Origin: Phycisphaerae bacterium
GTDB taxonomy: Bacteria > Planctomycetota > Phycisphaerae > Sedimentisphaerales > SM23-30
Direction of reading: 5' to 3'
NCBI GenBank assembly: GCA_016342495.1
Contig: JAEIOG010000004.1
Location: 1 to 64,000 of the forward strand
Length of the DNA: 64,000 bases
In this document: one piece after another, positions 55,630-64,000 of the stretch
How the letters are laid out: each line of letters starts with the position of its first letter
Numbering within the stretch: the first letter of the stretch is position 1
Notes under the pieces: model-generated
What the model was told of the DNA's origin: nothing
Databases searched by the model: none
The model's input: the letters and a program-made list of their open reading frames with translations, nothing else
Position numbers and translations under genes: made by a program

Positions 55630-57123
55630 ATGGATGTTTCGATTCTACAATCAACTCTCAAAGATATTATAATTGCCGCCCGACTCGATGATAATGAGCT
55701 GGCCGGGGCTGCTGTCGGTTCAGTTGATCTGACCGGTAAAATTCGTTGCGACAGCCGCAAGGTTCAAACCGGCGATATCTTTATTGCTGTGGCCGGTCCG
55801 CTTGCCGATGGCCATGACTATATTGATATAGCTATCGATAAAGGTGCTGCCCTGATTATCTCTCAGCGGCAACTGCCGGATTGTCCGGCTGGTCATCTTG
55901 TCGTCAGCGATTCAGCCCTGGCTCTGGGCTATCTGGCCCAGCAGAGCTGCGGCAACCCGGCCCAAAAGCTTAAATGTCTGGGCATAACCGGCACCAATGG
56001 CAAGACAACAGTTACTTATCTGGTCAAACATATTTTAGATGCCCATAAATGCAGCTGTGGTATGCTCGGTACCGTAGCTTATGATCTGGGCAATGGCCAT
56101 TTAATCAAGGCCGACAATACCACACCCGGTGCGGTCTGCTTAGCTGAGATGATGGCCGCAATGGTAGATAATGGTTGTCAGGCGGTGGTGATGGAATGTT
56201 CCAGTCATGGCCTGGACCAGCGGCGCACCGCCGGGATAGATTTTGATGTCGCGGCCTTTACCAATTTGACCGGTGATCATCTGGATTATCATGGCAGCCG
56301 GGAAAATTATCTGGCCGCCAAGGCCCGGCTCTTTAGCGAACTTGGCCCTGATGCTGCGGCGATTATTAATATTGATGATATTGCCGGGGCGCAGCTGGCG
56401 GAGTTAACCGCAGCTGAGGTCTGTACTTATGCTATTGACAGGCCGGCTGATTTGACCGCGGCGATTATTCAGATGGACCTGACCGGCTGTCAGCTGGAAT
56501 TGACATATCAAGATCAGGTTTATCCCTGCTGTTTGCCCTTGCTGGGCCGCCATAATGTGGAAAATGCCTTAGCGGCCATTGGGCTGGCCTTAAACGCTGG
56601 CTTTGGGATGGAAAGTATTATATTGGCCCTGAATAGTTTCTCCGGGGTGCCCGGCAGACTGGAAAAAATCACCGATGCCCAGGATTTTCAGGTGCTGGTA
56701 GATTATGCCCATACCGATGATGCCTTAGACCATGCACTGGCAACTTTGCGGGGGCTTAATCCATCATGTTTGACCGTGGTTTTTGGCTGCGGAGGCGACC
56801 GGGACCAGAGTAAACGCCCGAGAATGGCTCAGGCAGCCTTGAAATGGGCAGATAAAATCATTGTTACCAGTGATAACCCTCGTGGTGAGGACCCGCTGTT
56901 TATCATCAGCCAGATTCGGGCCGGTTTTGATGATATTGCAAAGGTTACCGAGATTCCGGACCGTCTGGCGGCCATTGACAGTGCTATTAGGAATGCCATA
57001 ACTGGTGAAGTAATCTTAATTGCCGGCAAGGGTCATGAAGATTATCAGCTGGTGGGCGCTAAAGTGCTCAATTTCGATGACAGGGCCGTGGCCCGGACGA
57101 TAATAAAAGAAATGAAAAGCTAA
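55630..57123 (+). CDS. murE: UDP-N-acetylmuramoyl-tripeptide synthetase MurE
   Basis: A 497-residue Mur ligase adding the third amino acid of the peptidoglycan stem peptide in the cytosol, using ATP. Motifs: GTNGKTT P-loop (121-127), HGLDQRRT, NLTGDHLDYHG and the ligase C-terminal motif GCGGDRDQSKRP. The specificity signature DNPR (415-418) is that of meso-diaminopimelate-adding enzymes. AGGTGAT about 8 bases upstream supports the start. It opens the cluster murE-murF-mraY-(orf)-ftsW-murG-murC; no ftsL or ftsI precedes it. Confidence 0.96.
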   Translation: MDVSILQSTLKDIIIAARLDDNELAGAAVGSVDLTGKIRCDSRKVQTGDIFIAVAGPLADGHDYIDIAIDKGAALIISQRQLPDCPAGHLVVSDSALALGYLAQQSCGNPAQKLKCLGITGTNGKTTVTYLVKHILDAHKCSCGMLGTVAYDLGNGHLIKADNTTPGAVCLAEMMAAMVDNGCQAVVMECSSHGLDQRRTAGIDFDVAAFTNLTGDHLDYHGSRENYLAAKARLFSELGPDAAAIINIDDIAGAQLAELTAAEVCTYAIDRPADLTAAIIQMDLTGCQLELTYQDQVYPCCLPLLGRHNVENALAAIGLALNAGFGMESIILALNSFSGVPGRLEKITDAQDFQVLVDYAHTDDALDHALATLRGLNPSCLTVVFGCGGDRDQSKRPRMAQAALKWADKIIVTSDNPRGEDPLFIISQIRAGFDDIAKVTEIPDRLAAIDSAIRNAITGEVILIAGKGHEDYQLVGAKVLNFDDRAVARTIIKEMKS

Positions 57124-57255
57124 TAATGGGCCAGCTCAAAGCGGGCCAGAGGGCTGGTTGCCCAATTGAGGCAGGCCCGAACCGACCGATGATGCCGCAA
57201 CTGTTTAGTTTTACTGTTCAATACAACTTAAATAAAGCATTCTTTGGATAAATAA

Positions 57256-58668
57256 ATGAAACCAATATTACTGGAAGAAATTAAAAGGGCATTGCATGCC
57301 GAGCTAAAGACTCAGTTAAGCGGTCAACTGGTCCGGTCGATCGTTATTGATTCACGTCAATGTCCAGCTGGCAGTCTTTTTGTCGCTTTACGAGGTGAAA
57401 ATTGCGATGGCCATGACTATATTGACCAGGCAGTGGCCGCCGGAGCGGTGGCGGTCCTTATCGATCGAGATGTTCCTTTGTCCCCGGCGGTCAAAGATGC
57501 CGGGGTTACGGTCTTGAAGGTTGATGATTGTGTTATTGCCTTAGGTGAACTGGCGAAATTCTATCGCAGTAAGTTCGTATCTGGTACCCATGTCATCGCC
57601 GTTACCGGAAGTAATGGCAAAACCACGGTTCGGGAGATGATTTATCATGTACTGTCCAGGTTCCAAAAAGGTATACGCTCAGAAAAGAATTATAATAATC
57701 AGATTGGCCTGCCTTTAACGATCTTTAATATTCAAAGTGATGATCAATTTGCCGTTGTCGAGCTGGGCACCAATGCCCCCGGTGAAATAGCTTATCTTTC
57801 CCGGATCGCCCAGGGCGATGTGGCGGTGATAACCAATATTGGACCGGCCCATTTGCAGGGTTTTGGTGATATCGAAGGGGTAAGTGCTGAAAAAACCGCT
57901 ATTACCGCCGGCCTGAAAGACCATGGTATGATCATTTGTAATGCCGAACATAAGCCCACCTTGGATAAACTGCACGCCCAGGGTCGCAAGGTCATCACTT
58001 TTGGCTTAGATGACAACTGTGATGTCAGTGCCCACTATATCAAAAGGCTTGATGATGGCTATAGTTTCATTACAAATGACCGCTGCCCGGTGCATATTCC
58101 GGTATTGGGTTTACATAATGTCAAAAATGCTCTGGCAGCTTTGGCGGTGGTGCGACGGCTCGGCATTACTTCAATGCAGTTCGCCGAAGCTATCGAAGAT
58201 TTCAGATCGGTGCCAGGTAGAATGGATTTTAAGACTTTTAATTCCATCACAGTTATAGATGACACCTATAATGCCAACCCCGCCAGCATGAAAGCAGCCT
58301 TGGAAGAATTAACCAGTATGGCAGTTATGGGCCGGCGGGTTATGGTCTGCGGGGATATGGGTGAAATGGGCTCACAAGGTCAGGAATTCCATCGCCAGCT
58401 GGGTCATCAGATCGCCGCCAGCAATATCGATTTATTATTAGCTGTGGGTCCGCTGGCTTCCCTGACGGCTAAGGCGGCTTTAGATGCCGGGATGGGCTGG
58501 AGCAAGGTGCAACGGGCGGTCAATTCCAAACGGATGGCCCGACTGATTAAGCCCATGCTGCTGGATGGTGATACGGTCCTGGTAAAAGGAGCGCGGTCCA
58601 TGCAAATGGAAAATATAGTTAAGTCTCTTTCCCGCTGGAAGGGCAAAAATACCACAGTAACGCGGTAG
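57256..58668 (+). CDS. murF: UDP-N-acetylmuramoyl-tripeptide-D-alanyl-D-alanine ligase MurF
   Basis: A 470-residue Mur ligase that adds the D-Ala-D-Ala dipeptide to complete UDP-MurNAc-pentapeptide. P-loop GSNGKTT is at 118-124; KNYNNQIGLPLTIF, ELGTNAPGEI and NIGPAHLQGFG are typical MurF motifs, and DDTYNANPASMKAALEEL and VCGDMGEMG mark the C-terminal domain. The 132-base gap from murE is long for an operon but I see no terminator in it. No strong ribosome-binding site is visible before the ATG. Confidence 0.96.
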   Translation: MKPILLEEIKRALHAELKTQLSGQLVRSIVIDSRQCPAGSLFVALRGENCDGHDYIDQAVAAGAVAVLIDRDVPLSPAVKDAGVTVLKVDDCVIALGELAKFYRSKFVSGTHVIAVTGSNGKTTVREMIYHVLSRFQKGIRSEKNYNNQIGLPLTIFNIQSDDQFAVVELGTNAPGEIAYLSRIAQGDVAVITNIGPAHLQGFGDIEGVSAEKTAITAGLKDHGMIICNAEHKPTLDKLHAQGRKVITFGLDDNCDVSAHYIKRLDDGYSFITNDRCPVHIPVLGLHNVKNALAALAVVRRLGITSMQFAEAIEDFRSVPGRMDFKTFNSITVIDDTYNANPASMKAALEELTSMAVMGRRVMVCGDMGEMGSQGQEFHRQLGHQIAASNIDLLLAVGPLASLTAKAALDAGMGWSKVQRAVNSKRMARLIKPMLLDGDTVLVKGARSMQMENIVKSLSRWKGKNTTVTR

Positions 58669-58728
58669 CATGGTATTTGCCAGGCTGAAATCGTCATTTA
58701 CTAATTATCACTTATAAATTATAAAAAC

Positions 58729-59886
58729 ATGCTTTACTTATTAATGGAACATTTCGAATATTTTCTGCAGAACACGCTGCATTTTTATGCCTGGCAAGAT
58801 GTATTGCTGCGTTCGATGCTGGCGCTGCTGACCAGTTTGAGCATTGGCCTGTGGCTGGCACCGCGGATTATCCGCCAGCTTATCCGTCTGAAAGTCGGGG
58901 ATAACCCTGAATTCAACCATGCCCGGTTAAATGCCCTGACCGAATACAAAGGTGATACCCCGACTATGGGTGGTGTGATCATCTTGATTTCGCTGCTGGT
59001 CTCGGCGCTGCTGTGGGCTGATATTACCAATTCATTTGTGATTAAGTCCTTCTTTGTCATTGTCTGGCTGGGAGTTTTAGGTGGTATCGATGACTGGCTG
59101 AAGCTGACGGCTAAGACCAAAAAGCGCAGTCGCGACGGTTTGCTGTCCTGGGAGAAGCTGGCTTTTCAGGTGGGACTTTCGATTCTGGTGGCCTGGTTTC
59201 TGTTCGATATCGATTTTAAGGAATCGCCCGATGGCAAAATGCTGTGGCTGCCGTTTTGCAGCGTGGGCTTTTCCATTGGCTTTATTGTCTTTCTGGCCAT
59301 GGCGATTTTTACGATCGCCGGTGCCAGTAATGCCGTCAATATCGCCGATGGCATGGATGGCTTAGCTTCGGGACTGGTGGTTATTGCCGGGTTGGTCTTT
59401 GTGGTTTTGTGTTATCTGGGCAGTGAAATGCTTTCGGTTTCCCAAAATCGTTCATGGGCCCAGTATCTTTTATTGCCCCAGATTTCCGGTGTCGGTGAAG
59501 TGGCCATTGTCTTATCGGCTATGGTCGGGGCGACTTTAGCGTTTCTGTGGTATAATTGTCATCCGGCCCAGGTCTTTATGGGTGATGTGGGAAGTTTGCC
59601 ATTAGGGGGGTTGCTGGGCTATGCCGCAGTTATCACCCGACATGAACTGCTGTTGATGGTCATTGGCGGGGTCTTTGTGATGGAACTTATGAGCGTGGTT
59701 ATTCAGGTGGGCTATTTCAAATATTCAAGAAAGAAGTATGGCACCCCTAAGAGGGTCTTTTTATGTGCTCCGATCCATCATCATTTCCATCTGAAAGGCT
59801 GGTCTGAGCCTCAGGTGGTCATTAGAATGTGGCTGATGGCTATCGCCTTTGCCGCCTTTGCCCTGGCAACTTTGAAGTTCAGATAA
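58729..59886 (+). CDS. mraY: Phospho-N-acetylmuramoyl-pentapeptide transferase MraY
   Basis: A 385-residue membrane enzyme making lipid I from UDP-MurNAc-pentapeptide and undecaprenyl phosphate. About ten membrane segments. The conserved motifs are TPTMGGVIIL, GGIDDWLKL, NAVNIADGMDGLASG, MGDVGSLPLGG and the HHH loop APIHHHFHLKGW, with the Asp pair of GIDD and the Asp in NIADGMDG matching magnesium and catalytic residues. It follows murF by 60 bases. Confidence 0.97.
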   Translation: MLYLLMEHFEYFLQNTLHFYAWQDVLLRSMLALLTSLSIGLWLAPRIIRQLIRLKVGDNPEFNHARLNALTEYKGDTPTMGGVIILISLLVSALLWADITNSFVIKSFFVIVWLGVLGGIDDWLKLTAKTKKRSRDGLLSWEKLAFQVGLSILVAWFLFDIDFKESPDGKMLWLPFCSVGFSIGFIVFLAMAIFTIAGASNAVNIADGMDGLASGLVVIAGLVFVVLCYLGSEMLSVSQNRSWAQYLLLPQISGVGEVAIVLSAMVGATLAFLWYNCHPAQVFMGDVGSLPLGGLLGYAAVITRHELLLMVIGGVFVMELMSVVIQVGYFKYSRKKYGTPKRVFLCAPIHHHFHLKGWSEPQVVIRMWLMAIAFAAFALATLKFR

Positions 59887-59960
59887 AATAATGAAAAATC
59901 TATACGATTTTTATCCTTGGGAGCGGCTTTTAGCTGATATAAAAAGAAAGGTATGTTGTT

Positions 59961-60323
59961 ATGGATAATGAAATTGCTGATGATTGGAAATTGTATTTTT
60001 TACGGGTTGTTCCGTATGTTGTTTTTCCAGTGATCTTTTTTGTATTCCCGTGTTTTACAAGGTTTTTTTTAGATTTTGATGTGGAATTGCATGCTGCAAC
60101 TAAGGCCGTCTTAAATTTCTCCAAGTCAATTTTTATGATACCTGCTTTTGTGTTTGCATGTATTTTTGACGCAATTGTTTACTATATGATTTCAAGAAAA
60201 AAAAGCAGTATGGTATTAATTTATATTTGTTCGATTGCCGCTTCACATATTATTTTTTTAGCTTTATGTTTTATTGCAATTGCAATGCCTTTTATAACAA
60301 TCTTTAAAGATTTGGGATTATAA
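59961..60323 (+). CDS. Small three-helix membrane protein at the murD position
   Basis: A 120-residue hydrophobic protein with three predicted membrane segments (about 12-39, 48-73 and 78-110) and short charged loops. I recognise no family. It is noticeably richer in A+T than mraY and ftsW on either side. AAAGG precedes the ATG by about 9 bases. It ends 4 bases before ftsW and so should be co-expressed with the cell-wall genes. It occupies the slot where murD lies in most dcw clusters but is far too short and unrelated. It could be a recent insertion or a partner of FtsW. Confidence 0.65.
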   Translation: MDNEIADDWKLYFLRVVPYVVFPVIFFVFPCFTRFFLDFDVELHAATKAVLNFSKSIFMIPAFVFACIFDAIVYYMISRKKSSMVLIYICSIAASHIIFLALCFIAIAMPFITIFKDLGL

Positions 60324-60327
60324 TTCA

Positions 60328-61509
60328 TTGACTAAAGTTACAGAACAATTAAATACTGCTGAAACCACAGTTAATCCGCAAATCAATATCAATATGGCCA
60401 ACTGGTTCATGGCGATTATTTGTGTATTATTGTTTTATGGCGCGCTGATGGTCTTTTCAGCCGGGGCCGCGGTCGATCAGCATATCGACATGTCTAAATT
60501 CTGGCAGTACACAACTATCAAACGTATTATATTTGTCCCGATAGCGATTTTCCTCATTGCGATTATCGCCCAGTTCAACTGGACCAGAATCCTGTTTTTC
60601 AAAAAGTATTTCTGGCTTTCGCCTATTGTTTTTCTTCTGGGGATATCCATCGGCTTATTATGTTATGTTTTGGTATTCGGTAAATCCGTTAATTTTTCCA
60701 GGCGTTGGATTGAAGTGGGCTCTTTCCTGCGTTTCCAACCCTCTGAGATAGCCAAATGGGTTACGCTATTATTTATGGCTGGCTTTTGCGATCATCAGGG
60801 CAAGCAGATGAAATCTTTTGCCAGAGGTTTCCTGCCGGCTTTTGGCATATTGTTAGTTGTTGTGGGTTTAGTTGGCAAAGAAGACCTCGGTACCGGTTTG
60901 CTTATCGCGATGATGGGTATGCTGGTGATGATCTTTGGCGGGATTAAAAAAAGATTTCTATTTATACTATTGCCTTTGGCGGTAATTGGCTATTTTGTCT
61001 TTATTCATAATGTGCCATATCGCAGGGCCCGCGTAGAAGCTTTTCTTTCAGGTGGCCAGCGTGCCGCAAGTGTTAATTATCATAAAGAACAATCCCTGAT
61101 GGCTATTGCTTCGGGCGGCTTTATTGGCTGTGGATTGGGCAATGGTGTTATTAAAATGGGGCATCTGCCCGAAGATACTACCGATTTTATCTTTGCCGTC
61201 ATTGGTGAAGAGCTCGGATTTGTTGGCTGCCTGGCGGCGATATTGTTGTATGTGGCTTTAATGCTTTGTGCTGTGGTTATAATCTGTAATTGCCATCGAA
61301 GGATTGACCAGCTATTAGTTTTGGCCATTGCCGGAGCCATCGGTACCCAGGCTCTTATTAATATGTTTGTGGTTACTGGAATGGCCCCGACTAAAGGGAT
61401 TGCTTTACCTTTCATTAGTGCTGGCGGGACTGGCTTGCTCATTACCGCGATGGCTGTTGGAGTACTGATCAGCACGGCCAAAAATAGTGCCAAGTCAGAA
61501 TTTGACTAA
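60328..61509 (+). CDS. ftsW: SEDS-family septal peptidoglycan polymerase FtsW
   Basis: A 393-residue membrane protein of the SEDS family, which polymerises lipid II glycan strands at the division site. About ten membrane segments; hallmark sequences are FSRRWIEVGSFLRFQPSEIAKW, KEDLGTG and the strong MGHLPEDTTDFIFAVIGEELGF motif, followed by GIALPFISAGGTGLL. It needs a class B penicillin-binding protein partner; the nearest is at 46888. The start is TTG at 60328 with only weak GGGA upstream; ATG 60394 (MANWFMAII) is an alternative that loses 22 polar residues. Confidence 0.93.
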   Translation: MTKVTEQLNTAETTVNPQININMANWFMAIICVLLFYGALMVFSAGAAVDQHIDMSKFWQYTTIKRIIFVPIAIFLIAIIAQFNWTRILFFKKYFWLSPIVFLLGISIGLLCYVLVFGKSVNFSRRWIEVGSFLRFQPSEIAKWVTLLFMAGFCDHQGKQMKSFARGFLPAFGILLVVVGLVGKEDLGTGLLIAMMGMLVMIFGGIKKRFLFILLPLAVIGYFVFIHNVPYRRARVEAFLSGGQRAASVNYHKEQSLMAIASGGFIGCGLGNGVIKMGHLPEDTTDFIFAVIGEELGFVGCLAAILLYVALMLCAVVIICNCHRRIDQLLVLAIAGAIGTQALINMFVVTGMAPTKGIALPFISAGGTGLLITAMAVGVLISTAKNSAKSEFD

Positions 61510-61566
61510 ATTAGAAAAATGATAATCCAATGGGCCTGGGCCCATGTTTGAATAAAAGGTAACTTT

Positions 61567-61750
61567 TTAGCGACTTGAAGTAAATGGCGTTAATTAGCCA
61601 ACAAACAGCTGGTAGCGGCAGCGCCCAGCTAAAAAACGTAAATTGTGGTTTAACGCTAAAATTGCTTAAATCATCATGGAATATGGAATAATGTCTTAGC
61701 ACGGCGCTGCTGCTTCGTGCTGTTTTGCTTCAGATAGCTAAAATCTTACG
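61567..61750 (-). repeat. Dispersed ~180-bp element, copy B (inverted relative to copy A)
   Basis: Reverse complement closely matches copy A at 35871-36050 across the whole length, with differences scattered. Hairpin arms AGCTGG/CCAGCT (61607-61630) and AGCACG/CGTGCT (61698-61721) are intact. One loop change (GCGCTGCTGC) keeps pairing to GCGGCAGCGC as a G-T pair. It occupies most of the gap between ftsW and murG, inside the presumed operon. Confidence 0.85.
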
Positions 61751-61758
61751 ATAAAAGA

Positions 61759-62871
61759 ATGAAAACTCAACCTTTATACATTTTTGCTGGTGGCGGCAGT
61801 GGCGGCCATCTTTATCCTGGCCTCGCTGTTGCTAATGCTTTACAGGCAATGCAAGTTGATGCCAGAATCCTGTTTCTCTGTACCCAGCGCCAAATTGATG
61901 CTGATATTCTTGGGAATAGTGGTTTTGAGTATAAATGTCAACCGGTGATCCCTGTTCCACGAAAACCGTTCTTATGGCCTGATTTCCTGAAACGCTGGAA
62001 CCAAAGTAAAAAAATTACCCGTCAATTGATTGAGCAGAACAATGTCAAAGCTATTCTTGGTTTGGGCGGTTTTGCTTCCGGTGCTGCTTTAGGGGTCGCC
62101 GCTAAGTGCAATATTTCCGCTGCCATGCTTAATCCTGACGCGGTGCCCGGCAAGGCCAACAAACATTGTGCCAAATATGTCCAGCAAATTTTCCTGCAAT
62201 GGCCTTATACCGCTGATTATTTTGGTAAATATCAAAGCCGTTGCATCGTTACGGGCTGTCCGATACGGGATGGCTTTGCCCGGAAAGATGATACCAAAAC
62301 TTCAATTGATATCGAACCGAATAAGAAATTATTATTAATCGTGGGTGGCTCTCTGGGTGGACGCACATTAAATAATGCTGTGGCGACCATGTTCAAAACC
62401 AACCATCAGCTAATGTCAAACGATTGGCAAATCCTCCATATAACCGGCAATAATGACTATCAGGAGATTGTCCAAACCTATAAAGACAATAATTTAGCAA
62501 TTAAAGTGGTAAATTATGTTTCAGATATGGATAAAATTCTTCCGCATGTCGATTTGGCTATCGGACGGGCTGGGGCTTCTACAGTTGCCGAACTTACCGC
62601 CTGTAGCGTGCCTGCGATATTATTGCCATACCCATTCCATAAGGATAATCATCAAACTTTAAATGCCCAGGTTGCAACTGATTGCGGCGCGATGCAAATA
62701 GTAACCGACACCAAAGACCAGAACAAAACCGCTATCGCCTTGGCTCAAGCTTTAATGGAAGCGATGGAACCCGAAAATCTAACCCAAATGACTCAGGCAT
62801 CATCAAAACTGGCAAAACCTGATGCCGCTTATACCATAGCACAAAAATTAATCGAACGGAGCAACAATTGA
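61759..62871 (+). CDS. murG: UDP-N-acetylglucosamine-lipid I transferase MurG
   Basis: A 370-residue GT-B glycosyltransferase that adds GlcNAc to lipid I to make lipid II on the inner face of the membrane. Motifs: GGGSGGHLYPGLAVANAL near the N-terminus, LGLGGFASGAALGVAAK, GGSLGGRTLN, and AIGRAGASTVAEL...PAILLPYPFHKDNHQTLNA in the UDP-GlcNAc-binding domain. A 250-base gap filled by the dispersed element separates it from ftsW, unusual for a dcw operon. Its stop codon overlaps the murC start. Confidence 0.95.
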   Translation: MKTQPLYIFAGGGSGGHLYPGLAVANALQAMQVDARILFLCTQRQIDADILGNSGFEYKCQPVIPVPRKPFLWPDFLKRWNQSKKITRQLIEQNNVKAILGLGGFASGAALGVAAKCNISAAMLNPDAVPGKANKHCAKYVQQIFLQWPYTADYFGKYQSRCIVTGCPIRDGFARKDDTKTSIDIEPNKKLLLIVGGSLGGRTLNNAVATMFKTNHQLMSNDWQILHITGNNDYQEIVQTYKDNNLAIKVVNYVSDMDKILPHVDLAIGRAGASTVAELTACSVPAILLPYPFHKDNHQTLNAQVATDCGAMQIVTDTKDQNKTAIALAQALMEAMEPENLTQMTQASSKLAKPDAAYTIAQKLIERSNN

Positions 62872-64000
62872 ATTATCACTTTATAGGCATCGGAGGCTGT
62901 GGCATGAGTGGCCTGGCCCAGGTTCTGGTCCAGCGGGGCCATCGGGTTACCGGGTCAGACATGCAGAGCTCAGAAGTAATCGACCGCTTAGGTCGCCGCG
63001 GTATTGATGTAAGTATTGGGCATTTTCCCGAAAATGTACCGGCAGACCTGGATACCATCGTGATTTCAGCGGCGGTAAAGCCCGACAATCCTGAATTAAA
63101 GGCTGAAAACGCCATAAATATACCAGTTCTAAAATACGCTCAAATGCTGGGTAAGCTCACTGAAGAGTTAAAAACCATCGCGATCGCCGGGACTCATGGG
63201 AAAAGTACTACCAGCGCCTGGTTGGCCTATACTTTAAAAGCCGCCGGTAAAGATCCTTCCTTTATAATAGGTGCCGATGTCGAGCAGCTCGATGGCGGTG
63301 GCAGCGGAGCAGGCTCTGGTGAATTCCTGGTAGTAGAAGCTTGTGAATATGACAGGTCATTCTTGAATTTCAGTCCATTTATTACTACAATTCTCAATAT
63401 CGAAGCCGACCATCTCGATTATTATAAGGATATCGACGATATTATGGACGCTTTCGCTGATTTTGCCAACCGGACCGCATTTGATGGACAGGTAATACAT
63501 AATAATTCAGATATGTATACAAACCAGACAATATCCCGTTTTGATGGCAAAAAAGTTGGTTTTGGTGATGGGAAAGAGCATTTCCATGCCGAAAATATAG
63601 AATTCGACAAGGGTCGGGGCATTTTTGATTTATGCCGTGGGACCGAAAATACTGGTCGGGTAAAGATCAAATTGGCAGGCCAGCATAACATATATAATGG
63701 TCTGGCAGTAGCGGCGATGGGCTATGCCGCAGGGCTGACAAATCAGGAAATTGTCTTCGGATTGGAGAATTTTCTTGGCGTTGGCCGACGTATGACATAT
63801 AAAGGCAAAGTAGCAGGAGTGACTGTACTGGATGACTACGCTCATCATCCTACTGAAATACAGGCGACCTTAACGGCGATTCGTGCCGCTTATGAGCCGC
63901 GCTGTTTATGGTGTGTATTCCAGCCCCATCAGTACAGCCGCACCCGATTTTTTCTGGAAGATTTCGCGATAAGCTTTGAATTTTCCGATATTGTGCTGCT
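62868..64000 (+). CDS. murC: UDP-N-acetylmuramate-L-alanine ligase MurC (partial, cut by window end)
   Basis: At least 377 codons, open to the window edge. MurC adds L-Ala to UDP-MurNAc, the first stem-peptide step. The start is TTG at 62868, overlapping the murG stop by four bases, with GGAG six bases upstream. Visible motifs: GIGGCGMSGLAQVL, the P-loop GTHGKSTTS, ACEYDRSFLNF, NIEADHLDYY, QHNIYNGLAVAAM and DDYAHHPTEIQATL. The C-terminal domain is incomplete in this window. Confidence 0.94.
   Translation, partial: MNYHFIGIGGCGMSGLAQVLVQRGHRVTGSDMQSSEVIDRLGRRGIDVSIGHFPENVPADLDTIVISAAVKPDNPELKAENAINIPVLKYAQMLGKLTEELKTIAIAGTHGKSTTSAWLAYTLKAAGKDPSFIIGADVEQLDGGGSGAGSGEFLVVEACEYDRSFLNFSPFITTILNIEADHLDYYKDIDDIMDAFADFANRTAFDGQVIHNNSDMYTNQTISRFDGKKVGFGDGKEHFHAENIEFDKGRGIFDLCRGTENTGRVKIKLAGQHNIYNGLAVAAMGYAAGLTNQEIVFGLENFLGVGRRMTYKGKVAGVTVLDDYAHHPTEIQATLTAIRAAYEPRCLWCVFQPHQYSRTRFFLEDFAISFEFSDIVL

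Overview
The window looks like a chromosomal segment of a planctomycete, most likely of the Phycisphaerae / Sedimentisphaerales type. The evidence is the set of families present: DUF1549/DUF1553 and DUF1501 proteins, a PPC-domain and a WD40 secreted protein, Tat-exported sulfatases, large LamG/discoidin proteins ending in dockerin-like EF-hand segments, and a prepilin-like protein with a C-terminal H-x-DG-type motif. The sequence is A+T-leaning by eye. It also holds a peptidoglycan precursor gene set whose MurE carries the DNPR signature of meso-diaminopimelate enzymes. No rRNA, tRNA, CRISPR array, transposase or prophage was seen. Taxonomy is inferred from gene families only.

Layout. 1-10.6 kb: extracellular glycan and protein degradation (a discoidin/LamG/dockerin-like protein, a pseudopilin, a C25-like protease with LamG and dockerin-like parts, a sulfatase), with three strong sigma70-type promoters and clear terminators. 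10.6-12.5 kb: dnaA behind a near-consensus promoter and a perfect DnaA box, a possible origin. 12.7-19 kb: a B12-binding radical SAM protein, two small membrane-anchored proteins (one resembling an amidase without its metal ligands), then a Ser/Thr kinase, a PPP-like phosphatase, a small lipoprotein and an FHA protein, together a likely phosphosignalling cluster. 19.3-25.7 kb (minus strand): a three-gene operon of a GH-D-like glycosidase, a sulfatase fused to HEAT repeats and a discoidin protein. 25.8-35.6 kb: a planctomycete secreted-protein cluster (c-type-haem-motif/DUF1549/DUF1553, DUF1501, WD40, PPC) followed by a caspase-like plus transglutaminase-like fusion.

36-38 kb (minus strand): plsY-acyP and a flippase-like membrane protein. 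38.6-46.7 kb: a HEAT protein, hisF, pilT, a PilB/GspE-like protein with broken Walker motifs, and a CvpA-like membrane protein. 46.9-50.7 kb: a class B penicillin-binding protein, a GarR-like dehydrogenase and a GmhA-like isomerase. 50.9-55.5 kb is accessory in character: an FN3 protein, a mosaic of short intergenic repeats, a PD-(D/E)xK nuclease-helicase with a small partner ORF, and a 21-bp repeat array. 55.6-64 kb: murE-murF-mraY-(120-aa membrane protein)-ftsW-murG-murC, with murC cut by the window edge and murD missing from its usual place.

The most unusual items are non-coding as well as coding. They are a ~180-bp dispersed element present twice in opposite orientations with two hairpins whose loops are complementary, an array of six GC-rich hairpins, a 21-bp repeat array whose units are partly palindromic, and several families of short intergenic oligomer repeats. 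Among proteins, the Walker-less PilB paralogue beside pilT, the caspase/transglutaminase fusion, the metal-ligand-less amidase homologue, and the small membrane protein at the murD position deserve attention.
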